Assembly (NCBI GenBank): GCA_005406025.1
Contig: BGZK01001351.1
Location: 1-64,000 of the forward strand
DNA length: 64,000 bases
Origin: Eumeta japonica
Taxonomy: Eukaryota; Arthropoda; Insecta; Lepidoptera; Psychidae
Direction: 5' to 3'
In this document: positions 11,691-24,800 of the stretch, one piece after another
Layout: each line of letters opens with the position of its first letter
How positions within the stretch are numbered: position 1 is the first letter of the stretch
Made by a program: the position numbers and the translations under genes
Notes under the pieces: generated by a model
Seen by the model: only the letters and a program-made list of their open reading frames with translations
Told to the model about the DNA's origin: nothing
Database searches by the model: none

Positions 11691-14600
11691 AAATTTTCAG
11701 TAAAATAAATTGACGGACGAACTTGCTTTTGAACATATTGATAGATGTCAGTGAAGGTAGTCCTACATAGGCAGAGTCGATGTCCTATATGGGGATCTGC
11801 ATCAAGTCTTTGCTTACCTTTTAGGAAAATCAAACGTAAACTTGTAAAAAAAATGTAAAACAACTTTAATCAGCAAGCTCTCCTTATTTGTTTCTTGTAT
11901 TGCGTAAGTTATCGATTTATCAATTAAAGAAAGGCTTTTTTGACTAATTATAAAATATTTTTTTTACGCAGCTTTTTTACAATATTTTTACGAACAATGT
12001 CCAAAAAGGTAGGATCATTATTAAGTACCGAAAATATTGAACCTCAAAGTATTGATTTTATTATAAAAGTTATTTATAGGTTCTAGAAATTCAAGAAATT
12101 ATCATTTTTTTTTAATTTCACCTGAGGCGATTGTCAAAAAGGTCGATTGGTCGAAAAGGGTTATTGTTGAAAGGTCAAAAACAATATATTTGATGGTTGT
12201 TTATCGAATATGGAAAGAGGAAGTGAAGACTGCCAAAAAATGGGATGTGAAACCCTGAGTTACGCGAATCCGACTCGCAACTACCCAATATTTTGATTCA
12301 ATTCTTTAAATAATATGAAGATGCCGGAATGTCCAAATCTTTATAGAAATTTTTTTTTACATTTTTAGTATAATTGAACTTTTATTTTTATTATGATTTT
12401 AGTTATTTAACGGTTATCATTTACAACATAAAAAGGTTAGAAATGTAACCCTCTTATATTTTTCATAAAACTACAAAGTACGGAGTGATTTACATAGTTA
12501 CGAGTACGTGTATAATTAACCCGGCTGAATTTCGAAATGACCATTTTAACCGTCCGAATTATCGGGAAACGAGAGAGTTACGGCCCCGCGCCGGTGTTTC
12601 GATCGAATAACTGTTGAGTAAATAAACGTTTAGTCGTTTTCTAACCGCAGCCGACTTTCCCAGTGCGCGCGGTGAAAGTAACGCGGGCCCGGCGCCCGCG
12701 CGCCGCCCGCGCACCGCACGCCCGTCGCCCGCGCGCGGGTCGATTGTTCTAAAACGGTTTCAAGATACTCATTGTTTGTATCTTCTTTTTTTTTCGTATA
12801 AGATGGTTATATACGTGCAAAATGATTTCTGACGTAAAGCGATATAGATGCGTCTACGACGTTTATTTATCGCGCCCCTATTACTTTTAATACAGACATC
12901 TCAATACAATAATACTACATTGTGTTTACTTTATAAAATGTAATTCGAAAAAAAAAAGATGGTGAAAAAAAATATTAAAATAAAAAAATATTTATTTAAG
13001 AAAAGAATTATTACATTAACTTAAAACGTAATTTTTTTTTAATACAATAATCAATATCCTTTTTGTTTATTCTATTTATTTTTCCTCTTTGTTTATTATG
13101 ATTTTCAGGTTCCGTAGCTCGAAGTGAACCATTATAAGATCACTTCTTTTACCACTTGTGTATCGGCCAAGACTTTTTTCCTCCCGGAAATGCATGAGGT
13201 ATTTGAAATTAATATCGAACAATTGGCGTTACGGTTCGTTTAAGCTATAAAATATCAAGTTTCTAAGTCGCCGTAATAAAAAAAAAAAAATACGAAATTA
13301 TCTATTTCTCCCATATACACTTGCAAATAAATCAATACCTATAGAATCGTGTAATTTGGCGAGAAGCAATGTCTCACTACAAAGGTAAAATAAAAAAAAA
13401 AAACTTGAAAGTCGTTAATTTGTATTTGACATTTACACTGGGACTGTCGATCGTGATGGAGGCGGATGTATGGGAGCACATCCTTTAACGTCTCGCTATG
13501 GAACATTTTTTTTAACTTGGATACTTATTAAATAATCGGATTTCTTTAAAAAAAAACATCAAAACTTCGATACTCTCGACTGACATCTCACCAGTATTAA
13601 TCGAAAATAGGCAAAAATTGGCAAGTATTGATAAACCGTATATAAAAATATGAATAAAAATTGTCTCTAGACAATATTTTTATTCATATAAAGTAAAATT
13701 AAATCAGACAGAATAAAAATTCGAAGTAGCAATTGAGGGAGTCACTTTAGCAGACTAATTTCAAAGTAAAAAGGCATTTTTAAAGGTACTTTTTAATGGA
13801 AGAAGCCTTGAACCTTGTATCAATATTTAACCTTCTATCGCAGTAATTACGACATTATAAATATTACAAAGGTCTTTAAGCTTAATAAATTAAGAACAAT
13901 TTGATTTTGAAATTCATATCAATATTATGATACCGCATTTAAACCAAAATGACTAAATAAATTTAATTTCCAACGAAGTAATTAATGATGAATATTATTA
14001 GATACAGAATTAAGTAATTGTTTTGAATAAATTATTAATTATGTAAATATAGCTATAAAAATAAGTATAAGTTTTCCCATTTAAATTTTATTGAAATAAT
14101 GTAATTTATGAAACGTTATGCTTTGTGCCATATTATATTTTCTGTCTCTGTCTATATTGAATATTTCACATTTATATTACAATGAGATGACATCAAATAA
14201 AATAATCATTCGAACCGTTTTTGCCTATAATGTTCTGAAATATCGTCTTTTGATCCGTGAAATCATTAAAGATATAAATATTTCCAATAATATCGAAACG
14301 TACTAAAGAACCATGCGTTTTCACTGTTTCACGGTTTTATTCTTGACAGTATCAGAAACAAATATTTTAGTTTATATACAGAACTGGAACTTGATGTAGA
14401 TAAATAAATCATCTGTAAAAAGTTGGAAATGACTTAGAAAAAACAACTGGACAGTTAAAAACAATTTATAAAATATTTACCACAAACAAAGAATTTGTGT
14501 GGGAACATATAAACGTAGATGGTAAATTTTATATGCGGGTGGAGATTTTTGCAATATCTAGTTGAATTCATGTGCGTAAAGCAATTTGTTTTATGTACGA

Positions 14601-16880
14601 GGAAGGCGCGATTATACGCAATTCTAATATATATGACGGTGCCGGTTTTTTGGTGTTGTTGGGGCCGAACCGAATTCCCATTACCCGCTCATACGGCTGT
14701 CGTTGGTACTTGTTTATTTTCAAAAATAATGATGGTATAAACAAAAATATCGACTGAAGGAACTTTTACAAAGTGGGTATTTTATATTGAAAACTTAAAA
14801 TATCGCTCGGACCTCGGTTCATAAAACGGCTGAAAGCCAAGAGATTTCACTGTCTACCTTAAAAGTTTCCCATTAAACGTCGTCGAGTCGCAAACACTTG
14901 CAAAAAACAATTTAACTTTTCATGTAAACTAAGGCGTTTTCATTGCGCGTATAGAGGACATTTAAATAGGAACTCGGGAGTCGTAGAAGAACTTTCAATA
15001 TTGATGTCTGTTGTTCAAGCTTCTTTTCATTTATTCTTAAGATATGACTGCCTCAGTACCAAATAAACTATAAACACTTATACTTTCATAATTTTGTTTT
15101 TTTATTAAATATTCAAAAAATAAAACTAGATCCTTTCCCAGAAGCAGAGAATAGTGACTGAGAATATAAAAAAAATCCGATAAGTAATGTTAATAACAAC
15201 TAAACAATCTAACTTAAAGTATATATATTTTTTATAAATGTCTCCTTAGTTATTTATAGACCTTCTTCCAACTGTCCAACATTACCGGACACGACTAAAG
15301 AAGAATATAAGGCCAACTAACGATGTACCTTTTGCTGTGTTTTTAGTACCTATCGTTTCTATATGTTATATTTGATTTGATGACAGAGATAAATGTTATA
15401 ATATATCTATCAGTTCTTAGCTAATTCCTACCGTCACTGATTTTTTCGATTAGTCATAGGATGGAAACTGGATTGGAATATTTTTTCCTAGACGTATTTA
15501 CGGAAGTTCTTCTATTGTTAGATATGAAATAATGCCGACCAACTTGTATATTTTAAAAACAATTCATTGTGAATAATGCAATAATGCTATAAACCTTAAT
15601 ACGACGTAAATTATATTTCCGTATACGATATTTATTATGGAACTTTCTTTTTTTTAGATTAATTAATTATATTCCGTTACATAAATTTTGTAATTTGCTT
15701 GGGAATATATTTTTATTCTTAAAGTTTCTAATTTAGTTGCATTCATTTTATTCAGTTTTATTAACTTTGAAAAAGGCTACGTTTATTTATTTGCCTGCGC
15801 TTTAAGAAATATCAATTTCGTTTTTAAACTGTTGAATTAAAAAATTATAGGTAGTAATCATATGTAACACTGGATTTAAATCAGAACTTCATACGCACGC
15901 ATGCACGCACACAAACAAAAATACTGTATATTAAGTATAGTTAAACAAAAAAAAAACTTTATTTATTTTAATGAGATTATTTCTAGTTGAGGGTGTATAT
16001 TTAATGCATTTCTTAGGGATGTTTTTTCGTCAGCCGTTGAATTGAACATACCATCTATTGCCTATAGACTGTATGGAGGAATAGACTAGCAAGTGTATAC
16101 AAATATAAAAGATAACAGTTAAATAATATTGACAGTTTTTAAGCCGCATGAAAATGGAAAGCATAGAGTTTAATAATGAAGATTGTATGTGCAAAATATT
16201 TTTTTTTTATTTAAATGTAAAGCTAAAATTTCTATAAGTTATTTTTGTTATCAAAATAAAATTAAGATTATTAATGTTTATGCTATGGACATGGATCGCA
16301 TCAAGCGTACTACCAATGTGTTAAGAAGCGGCAATGTTATCTATTGTGATACCGGACAATTGGTAGGCAGGCAATGTAAAACAGGTCATGGACTCAAATC
16401 GATGACGTAAGGCGCCCGGTACATTATTAGGTTAAGGTCAGAATAGAAAAACAACCCTCACCCCGATGCGCCGAAACGCTGTCGACGATTAGTTAATAGA
16501 GGGGGGCCTCGTACTAGTAATAATCATTCGGCGTTGAAGCGAGTGACGTACATTCATTCTGTCCCAATAATCGGGTCTAATTAAAATAATTGACGTGTTC
16601 GTGCGAAAGGTCAAATAATTTGTTTCGATAGACTTACTAACGGAAAATTAGAGTTTCCAAACTGGTTACGTCATTGCCGATGACATGACAGGTTTCGTCG
16701 TGCCGATACAGGGTATACCTTCCCACAATATTTTATTAGAGATCGAGGGTCTTCGATTGAATAAAACACGCAATGCGAAGTTTTTAATATTAGAAAAAGT
16801 CTGTATCGTGTGACATGCGTAAATGCACAAATTATAACACGAAAATGGTAAGTAACTATTAAAAATTCGTTCGTTTTCTT
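11691..16880. other. AT-rich sequence with one GC-rich block and a hairpin
   Basis: No gene recognised. A very GC-rich block lies at about 12645-12750 (repeated GCGCCCGCG-type words). A short array of GGTCGATTGGTCGAAAAGG-like words lies at about 12130-12170. The hairpin at 13649-13688 is listed separately. A 42-codon open stretch ending at 16410 is too short to call. Confidence 0.3.
13649..13688. repeat. Near-perfect hairpin
   Basis: TATGAATAAAAATTGTCT (13649-13666) pairs with the complementary arm ending at 13688 around a two-base loop, with a single two-base bulge. The stem is AT-rich. No function is indicated. Confidence 0.65.
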
Positions 16881-19800
16881 AGACATGTGCGATAAAATTA
16901 TTCGATTGTGCCATGTAGATGAACTTCGCTTTGTTTTGGGGCGTTAGCGGAACATCATATATACGATACGCTTAATATATATACGATATAATTATTAATG
17001 AATACCCATGGATATACTGCATGTTTTCCTTTTCGTTTCTCAATCGCCACCCCGTACTCCATAAATGTATCCGATGCTATTCCGGCGAAACAATCCGATT
17101 ACGAAACGGAAGCATATTGCGCCCGCTTGTCTTTCTGATTCAATTAAGGTCGTATCCGCCAGTTAATCGGATCGGCGTTGCAATCTGAAATCAGTCCGGC
17201 GCGCACGATATAAGGCGATCGTCCGCCTTTCATCGCGCCCCGCGTATCGACTTCGTGTCGGATTTGCCGTGTGACTCCTCCGCGTATAATCTTATTCTTT
17301 TCCCTCCTCGGGAGACGAGGCTTCGGGAAATTTCGTCTGAAGAAGCAAATTTTTCGAGCGAATTCTCTCTGTCGAGGGTCTTATAAGAATTCTCATGGAT
17401 GTTAAATAAAATCGGCCAATTGCGAGACCGGCTAGCGCGATTAAGTGTTAAGAACGATATTTTTAATTATTAATACCGCATCGTTATCGGTGAACTTTGC
17501 AATATTTGACGATGGACTATGAAATACAAATAATTTCTGGCGCAATGGAAACCGGCTGTGCCATTTCCATACTTTGCAATTTTTAAGTGTTTAGTTTTCA
17601 AATCAGAAGGTTTTGATTTATAACCACGTCAATCCGTTGGTAGTGGACATTGTCATCATTTTGGTGAAAATTATTATTAGCGACTTAAAACCCGCACTGG
17701 GTCAGCATGGAAGGTCTAATATAAAATAAAAAGATTATGCAAATGTATGTCTCAGGATAACTATAACACTTGACGACAACAACGACACATTTAAAAAGAA
17801 ACTTTCTGCCTAAAACATCCAATAAAAACCCGACCCCAAAAAACAAACTCAAAAGAGGCATATTTTCAACAACTGTATACCACTTGAAAGGATCAAGTGA
17901 TTTCGACCAATTATCTAACGGTATTCGAAAGGCCTTCGCTCAGTTGAAAATTTTCAAAATTGCAATTGATCGGTCAAATAGATGTAGAGAAAATTAAAAA
18001 CAATATTTGTAAACCTTTAAACAGATTAACCAATCTATTCCAACAACCGATGAGCTCTGTTCCTGAAATAAATAATGCTGAAACCCAAACTTCATTGAAA
18101 TGGTTCAAAATAATCGAGAGATATTTCCGGAGAAAAATTTTGATTAATGTGATTTTTTTTTATTTAAATTAAAGGATTTAATTGATCAAAGTCGGCTTTA
18201 CGACAATACAAAAGTTCCATTCGCTTTAGATTTTCTGAGCTCGATTGGTTAACTAAAATTTGAGTACACATCTTAACTTTTTTTCAACATTTCATACAAC
18301 AGTTTTGTATGAACAGTTATAAAAATATTAAGTTACCATTACTGAAATTTAATCCTACAATCAATCAATAAACTTCATCGAATACCGTTAAGCCCATGAA
18401 AATTAGTCAGATTAATAGAGATATATCGTAGAAAAGAATTAAAAAAATATATTTTTCAAATACCTTCAATAAAATTCGACTGATAAGTTAGAGAAGACTG
18501 GGCTTATAACATTAGAATAATTTCCATTTCGCTTTAGATACCCTGAAAGTTTTACTTGGATTGGTTGACAAAATTTTGAATAATGAAAAGTTTTTATATC
18601 TGTGGGATTGCTTGACCGAAATACACGGGATTTTCTTTATAAACTTTTATTTAATAACCAACAGTCGTTACATCGTATTCCAAAAAAAAAGTCATCATTG
18701 TCATATGTCAACTTTTTTCACAGTCTCCAATATTACCAGTTAATGAATAAGGTTATTACAAAAAAATAAAACCTTAATTTCTAAATGTGCGGTAACGCTA
18801 TTTCTACATATCTTTCAGAATATTAAATAATTTACCTCCAAAATCTTTTCAATTTCAATTTTCAAAAACGGCTGACGAAGATTTTTACAATTTGAAATAA
18901 CTACAGACGTCTGAATATGACCTTAAAGACTTATCAAATGCTACTGCAATTTATAGTTCTTATCGAATTTTACTTTTTTTAATTCTATGATGGTGATAGA
19001 ATTGACCATGTTGATTTAGTGGTATAAACGTCTTTCGGTTGAATTATAATGTATTATGAATCTTCTCTTTTGGATAATATGCAAATTTACATGTTTCGCG
19101 TTTGTTGCGATACATCGTTTTGGTTGGCTTATTGTGAACAGTTCATTTTGCGGTCGTTCGACATGAACATTCGCCTTCGCTTGGACGTGTCCCGCCGTCC
19201 TAGCTATCGGGTGTGATGACCCCTTTCGAATAAAACTTTAATGTCAAACGGTAAGAGAAAGTGAGTAAACGTGAAGCTAGACACTCGGTCGTTTCATTGC
19301 GAAGGATTCAGCGCCGGCTTGATGCCTATAACCTATGCATGAAAATTTTTATGTTATTCTATGTATGTATTTTATTATACTCTTGTATTCTATTATATTC
19401 TTGCATTATATTCTTTCAAATGTTACTCTATGTACAAATACGTTGTTTTAACTTCACAATTGGCACTTAACTATGTTAGTCTTAAAGAGATTGACATTTT
19501 TGATATTAAATTAATGTGAGAAAAGCCAGTTGTCGTTGAAAATAAATTTAGGATTTTTGGAATGATCGAATACTAAAATCTAATCATTTTAGTGCATAAA
19601 AAACTAAGTTCGAAAACAGTGGGAATCAATAGAGCTGATTTGGAAAGGAAAAAAAAAATACCTAGTAAATGGCAAGCGTGTACTTGATATACTCTTTTAT
19701 TTCAACTTTGAAATATCAAGATAAATATCTAAAAACCTCGGCAATTCTTTTGTTTTTGAATGGAATAAAAAGGCACGAAAACAATAGACAAAAGCTAGAG

Positions 19801-21589
19801 AGGGCGGTTGCTGGAATGGAATTCCTGTAGAAGCTTATTTTAAAATGGTCTAGAAAGAAAACGACCAAGCATTACGAACGCATTATCATACGACATGTCA
19901 AAGGAGCTCTAGCTACGTCAGCGCCGTCTATATTTAGTTTTTGCCGGCCAACCCCATTAGACACGAACAGACAGTTGTCTGTTGGTTACGTTTCTACGTC
20001 CAATCTCGCAAATTATGGTACCCTTTACTGCAGGGCCGTCGGGTTGACCTTGTTTTGATGGGCTATGAAGATGATGCTATGTCTAGGACGGAAGTGCTAT
20101 TCTAATATGTTTGTATTATTATATAATAAATTAAATCATTAAAACGAGTAAATGTACACATACAACAGAACAGTAAAATCCGAAATGTCTGCACATTGAG
20201 GATGTGACAATAAAAAAGAAATAAATAAAAACTGCCTTCAAAAACCTATTTAAATAATTGTTTAAACAGACTTCGAAAACAACTAATTAGTTGCCTTTGG
20301 AGTCGGTTCCAGTTAAAGATAAATCAGGCACAGTGGCATTTCTTTAGAAGAAGAAAATCTCTATTTGGACTCAATATTTAAAGTTTCATATTCATGTTTA
20401 TAAATTTATGTTCTTTTGCCTTGCTTTAGCTGGAATCGAATCCAAAAACAACGATTTAGTTGTTTTTGAACTCTGTTTAAATTGTTTCGATACGTTTATG
20501 AAGACTGCTTTTTTTTTGAAAAATTTATTTTATTTCGCATTTTTTAGTTATTGACCAATTATACTTTTATAATTTATTTAGTTACTTTGCATCATGTAGA
20601 TTAAGCCCCGGTGTAATAATTGACCAGATATCTTCTTCACTTCTATGCGGAGCAAGTGGAAAAAGCAGTTCCGATAACGAACAACTGTCACATTGTTCTT
20701 ATACAAGCTATATCAATTATTCTTATTCTTCGTAACATAAAAGGTCTACAATTCATACAGATCAAATTTCCATTCACTTCCACATTAAATTAATTCACTG
20801 CTGCTGTTATCACTAAGAGTTTCCGGCCGAAGGGAAACCGGCAGCAGTTCCGGCATCTCACTCTCGCGTCCCCTACTGCCTCCCCACTCACCTTTTATTC
20901 TTCTGTAGCGCGCTCCTGATTGGTCACTTTCATTGATTAATTACCAATTAACTGCGTTATCAAAAAATTCCATACATGGATTTTTGGACTCAGAATATTT
21001 TTCTCTTTCGATCCCCACAGGTGGGTGCGCGATTTCTGAGACAACCTGTATATAAAAAAAGTACGAAATAATTATAGACGATCATAGAACCTTCTTATTT
21101 TTTTTGAAACTGATTTAAAAAGGGGAGAGAGGATGATAAGGGAAAGATAATAGAAGAAATTTCAACTTTTTTTTTTAAATATAGAGTTTTTCTTGGAGTA
21201 TAATATAGAACTTATTTCATTTAAATTTGATATCAGGAAGTACTTTACCTGGGTCATGATGGGGTGGGGTGGGGGGGATTGTATATTGTATAAAAGTTCT
21301 TTCTCGCATAGACAGCTTGACTATTCGAGAATAATGTAGTCTGTATATTAGTTTGATAGTAGCATTTGCTTGGTTTCGTACAAATTTGAACCGTGAATAG
21401 TATCAGAATTGGTCGGGAAGTAGAATTGATAGAAGTAGAAGGGTAAAATCGATGGAAATACATAGAAGTAAAAAGTACAAAATTACAGAAAGGTAATTGG
21501 GATTGACAAGCAAGGCCTTTTAATACAAAAGATGAAGGAATACATTCTAAGTTAGTATAATAATATTTTAACTTCAAATGTGTTAAAAT
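16881..21589. other. No gene recognised; mixed AT-rich and moderately GC-rich DNA
   Basis: 16900-17330 has a balanced, CpG-containing composition unlike its surroundings, with homeodomain-like core words (TAATCGGAT, TTAATCGG), and may be regulatory. 20820-20900 (CCGGCCGAAGGGAAACCGG and a CT-rich stretch) may be part of an old element. The remainder shows nothing beyond chance frames. Confidence 0.25.
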
Positions 21590-21987
21590 TTGGTTGCCTG
21601 TAAAGTCGGTATACGGGCGAAAGTTTTACTGACAACGACTTTGAATGGTAAAATCATTTTAATGTGAATATTCATTCGTATAGTAGGAAGAAGGATGAAA
21701 TAATAGTAACAATTTAAAACATTTATTTATACAAAGAATTATATTTAAAACATTAATTTATACAAAGAATCTCGCACTGAATTTCATATTAACAAAATTT
21801 TATTTTACCTTTACACATACATACGTATTTATATACAAATATACATTTATTTGCAAGCTATGCACTAATTCTCTAAGACCGATCATAGTTGAGTTTATCT
21901 CGTTCGGTGACTCATCGTTACGTTACCGAGCGTTACAGTGACTCCCAGCCGCAACCTAATTTAAGACGTTGTCACGTCAAAAAAAGA
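21590..21987 (-). repeat. Paired-end dispersed repeat, diverged inverted copy
   Basis: Read on the minus strand it begins TTGACGTGACAACGTCTTA and ends GACTTTACAGGCAACCAA, the same two ends as the repeats at 7200 and 56108. The middle is different (TGACTCATCGTTACGTTACC near the minus-strand start). It is probably a related subfamily rather than the same element. Confidence 0.55.
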
Positions 21988-23634
21988 TTTTTTTTCTATT
22001 TCATAATTTACCGGGTGTTAATAGTTATTTTAATCTAAAAATTGTTTTAGAGATATAAGGTTGTTGCATTAATTTTTAATACATAAGTATATAAAATATT
22101 TTTATATACTCATGTATGCGTTTTGTTTTTGTAGCAAAAGCATATGTAAATAAAAGTGCTTAACTCTCTTTGTACAAGCTAGTATGCCTCATAGGAAATA
22201 TGATATTCGAGTGTAAAGTATAAGCGATATAAATCAAATTGTAAACATGTGTCATGAAAGTAAATGGATTATTTACATTTGCTATTCATTTACAGCGCTT
22301 TCCAATTGAATACTACAGCTGAGCCAGCCAACGTAGTTAAGAGTTTAAATTGCTGATACAGAGTGCAAGTCTGGGGGCGGCGCGCGCGCGAATCTAATTT
22401 AACTGCTACAGTGCAACATTATAGGGTTGATAGTCGCGTACACGACATTGTTACGAATGCAGTATGCAACCCTCGTCGGCCGCAGGCGGTGAACGGAAAA
22501 GCGAGTTTGGCAGCCATAAATGTCCCCGTTAATTAGTGGAGCGTTCCCGCCCAAACATCGACAAATTACCGGTCGGTATTCAACTCCCGTACATAAATAG
22601 GCACATCGACCAATAGAACGCCCACACCCGTTTATCGTCGACGCGACCGATAGCCCTGGAGGGAATCGATACTCATTATTAGAAAACTTAACCGTTGATG
22701 TATCCTATACACTCGTTTAAATTGACCACCTGTTCCTCGTTGTCTAACGCGATTTGGGTACAATGAACAATTTACTAATCAGAAATAATGATACCCCGAG
22801 GTGAAGTATCCAGAATAATGTTGCAACATTTAACAAAACGGTGGCGTAGCATCATCTCGTTGATTAGGTTCATATTAGAATGACATTGTATTTTCAATGA
22901 CGTTTTATTTATAGCTAAACCTTTGCGTAGGCCATCTGTTTTAAATTTTTTCTGTATTATCTAAGAATTGTCATTAAATGTCTTCCTTATTTACTTACTA
23001 ATAAATATATTGTGTAAATATCGTATGCCTATAATTGGGAATGGAAATGTGGGCACTATTAAGAACATGGTGCGTGGAAGCAAATTAAATAAAAAAATCG
23101 GTATTTACTACGCCGGTCTAAGGGTTTCAAGTTATTGGTAGATCACTAAACAAGCAAGCTCATTATGACAGTCACCTGTGCGCCGCAGTGTGAGCGCACT
23201 CTAAGTGGGACGAGGCTCCTCTCGCGTCCGGCCGTGTTCGGCGCTCCTTTCGACGCCGTCAGTCACGCGTATTGAAAATAGAGATACGTTTGTTTCGTAT
23301 CCTGTGTACTCGTGTTATTTTGATATGGTGACCGGTTTACGACACCGCGTCTTGGATTGATTTATGTACCGAATAATAAGGAACGTAAATCATCCGATTG
23401 ACGTAAACTTAAAACGTATTAAAATTTAGACCTTCGCAATCCAATGTTTTTATATATTTTATTTGTCTTAATGTATTTTATTTAATTGCATTGGAGAATT
23501 TGTCATTGTTAACAAGACATAGGTAGTCTTCTCATGAATTTAAGTTTGCTAGATTAAATAAATATTTAGTTATTTTTGTCATTAAATAGTTCGTAATAAT
23601 TGTAAAACTCTAGAACATACTATATAATAAGTTT
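21988..23634. other. No gene; contains a GC-rich island at about 22340-22680
   Basis: The island has (GC)n-like sequence at 22380, then a mixed block with CCATAAAT and TTAATTAG (about 22510-22540), words resembling homeodomain binding cores. A second CpG-rich patch lies at 23170-23280. A regulatory role is inference only. Confidence 0.25.
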
Positions 23635-24800
23635 TACCTTGGGAAAAAAGGTTTTTCGTATTTAGTAAATGAAAAGTCGCAGTAAAATCTCTGGTTGTGT
23701 TGTTTGAATCTGGCTAGTTTTAATGCCATTCAATAGATGACATTTAAAAAAAAAAGGAAAATAAAAGTAAAAATGGTGTCCCGCCATTTTTCTATTGTTT
23801 TTCTGTCCATCAAAATGAGTGTATCTAACGTAGAAATTCGATACATCTTGAAGTTTCATTACAAAAAAAGGAAAAAAAATGCGATACAATCTACGAAAAA
23901 AATTGTGCCGCTTATGGACCTAATACAGTTTTGATAGAGTAGTACAAAACTGGTTCAAGAGATTTCAATGCGGTAATTTTGATGTCAAAGATGTACCTCG
24001 CTCTGGTTGACCCGTTACGGGTAAGGAAAAAGTAGAACAAAATCGGTATATTAGTTTTTACGACATAGCTGAAGAGCTGGGGATTGACTAAAACAGTTTT
24101 GTCCCATTTGAAAAAGCTGGATATACAAAAAAGTTATTTGGGTCTCACACCTGCTCACGGAAAGAATTCTAATGATTCGTGTACCCATTTGCTATTCTCT
24201 GTTGAAATATAATGAAACCGAACCGTTTTGAAAAAGATTGATCATTGTTGATGGAGAATGGATTACTTGCGTAAGAACTTGCAAAATAGATCATGTTCAA
24301 AAGGCTAGCTGGCTCCACAGACTACCGAAACCCGGATTAATTCGCAAAAGTTGATACTAAGTTTATGGTTGGATCGGAAGGGCATTATTCATTATGAGCT
24401 TTTATCGACGGGTAAAATCATTCATTCGGATCTCAACTGCGACAGCCGATGAAACTCAAGCAAATAGTAGAAAATAACAGCCGGAATTGATTGACAGAAA
24501 AGGTGTGCTCTCTCACCATAACTACGCCAGACCACATACATCTTAAGCGGCTCACCAATTATTGAAAGAGGTTGGTTGGGAAGTGTTAATACATCCACCA
24601 TATAGCCCTGACGTTGCACCCTCAGATTTTCACCTGTTTCAGTCTATTAACAATTCTTTAGGTAGCGTTAGGTTAACATCCAGAGAGGACTGTCCAAACT
24701 ATCGCAGTTTTTTGATCAGAAGTCAAATTATATCACGTTCTCTGCACCGATTAATACCGATAATTAACAGCGATAACTTAAATGTTGTATTTTTTTTTAA
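23635..24800 (+). pseudogene. Mariner transposase fossil C
   Basis: A Tc1/mariner-superfamily D34D transposase broken by stops and indels. The left end has a TIR-like start (ACCTTGGGAAAAAAGGTTTT at 23637). Downstream come QTTETRINSQKLILSLW, then KGIIHYELL, then HHNYARPHTS where intact relatives have HHDNA, and finally EVLIHPPYSPDVAPSDFHLF (ending near 24640). The second catalytic aspartate is therefore lost (D to N), while the third (24625-24627) remains. No matching right TIR was found, so the 3' end seems truncated near 24.8 kb. Inactive. Confidence 0.8.
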
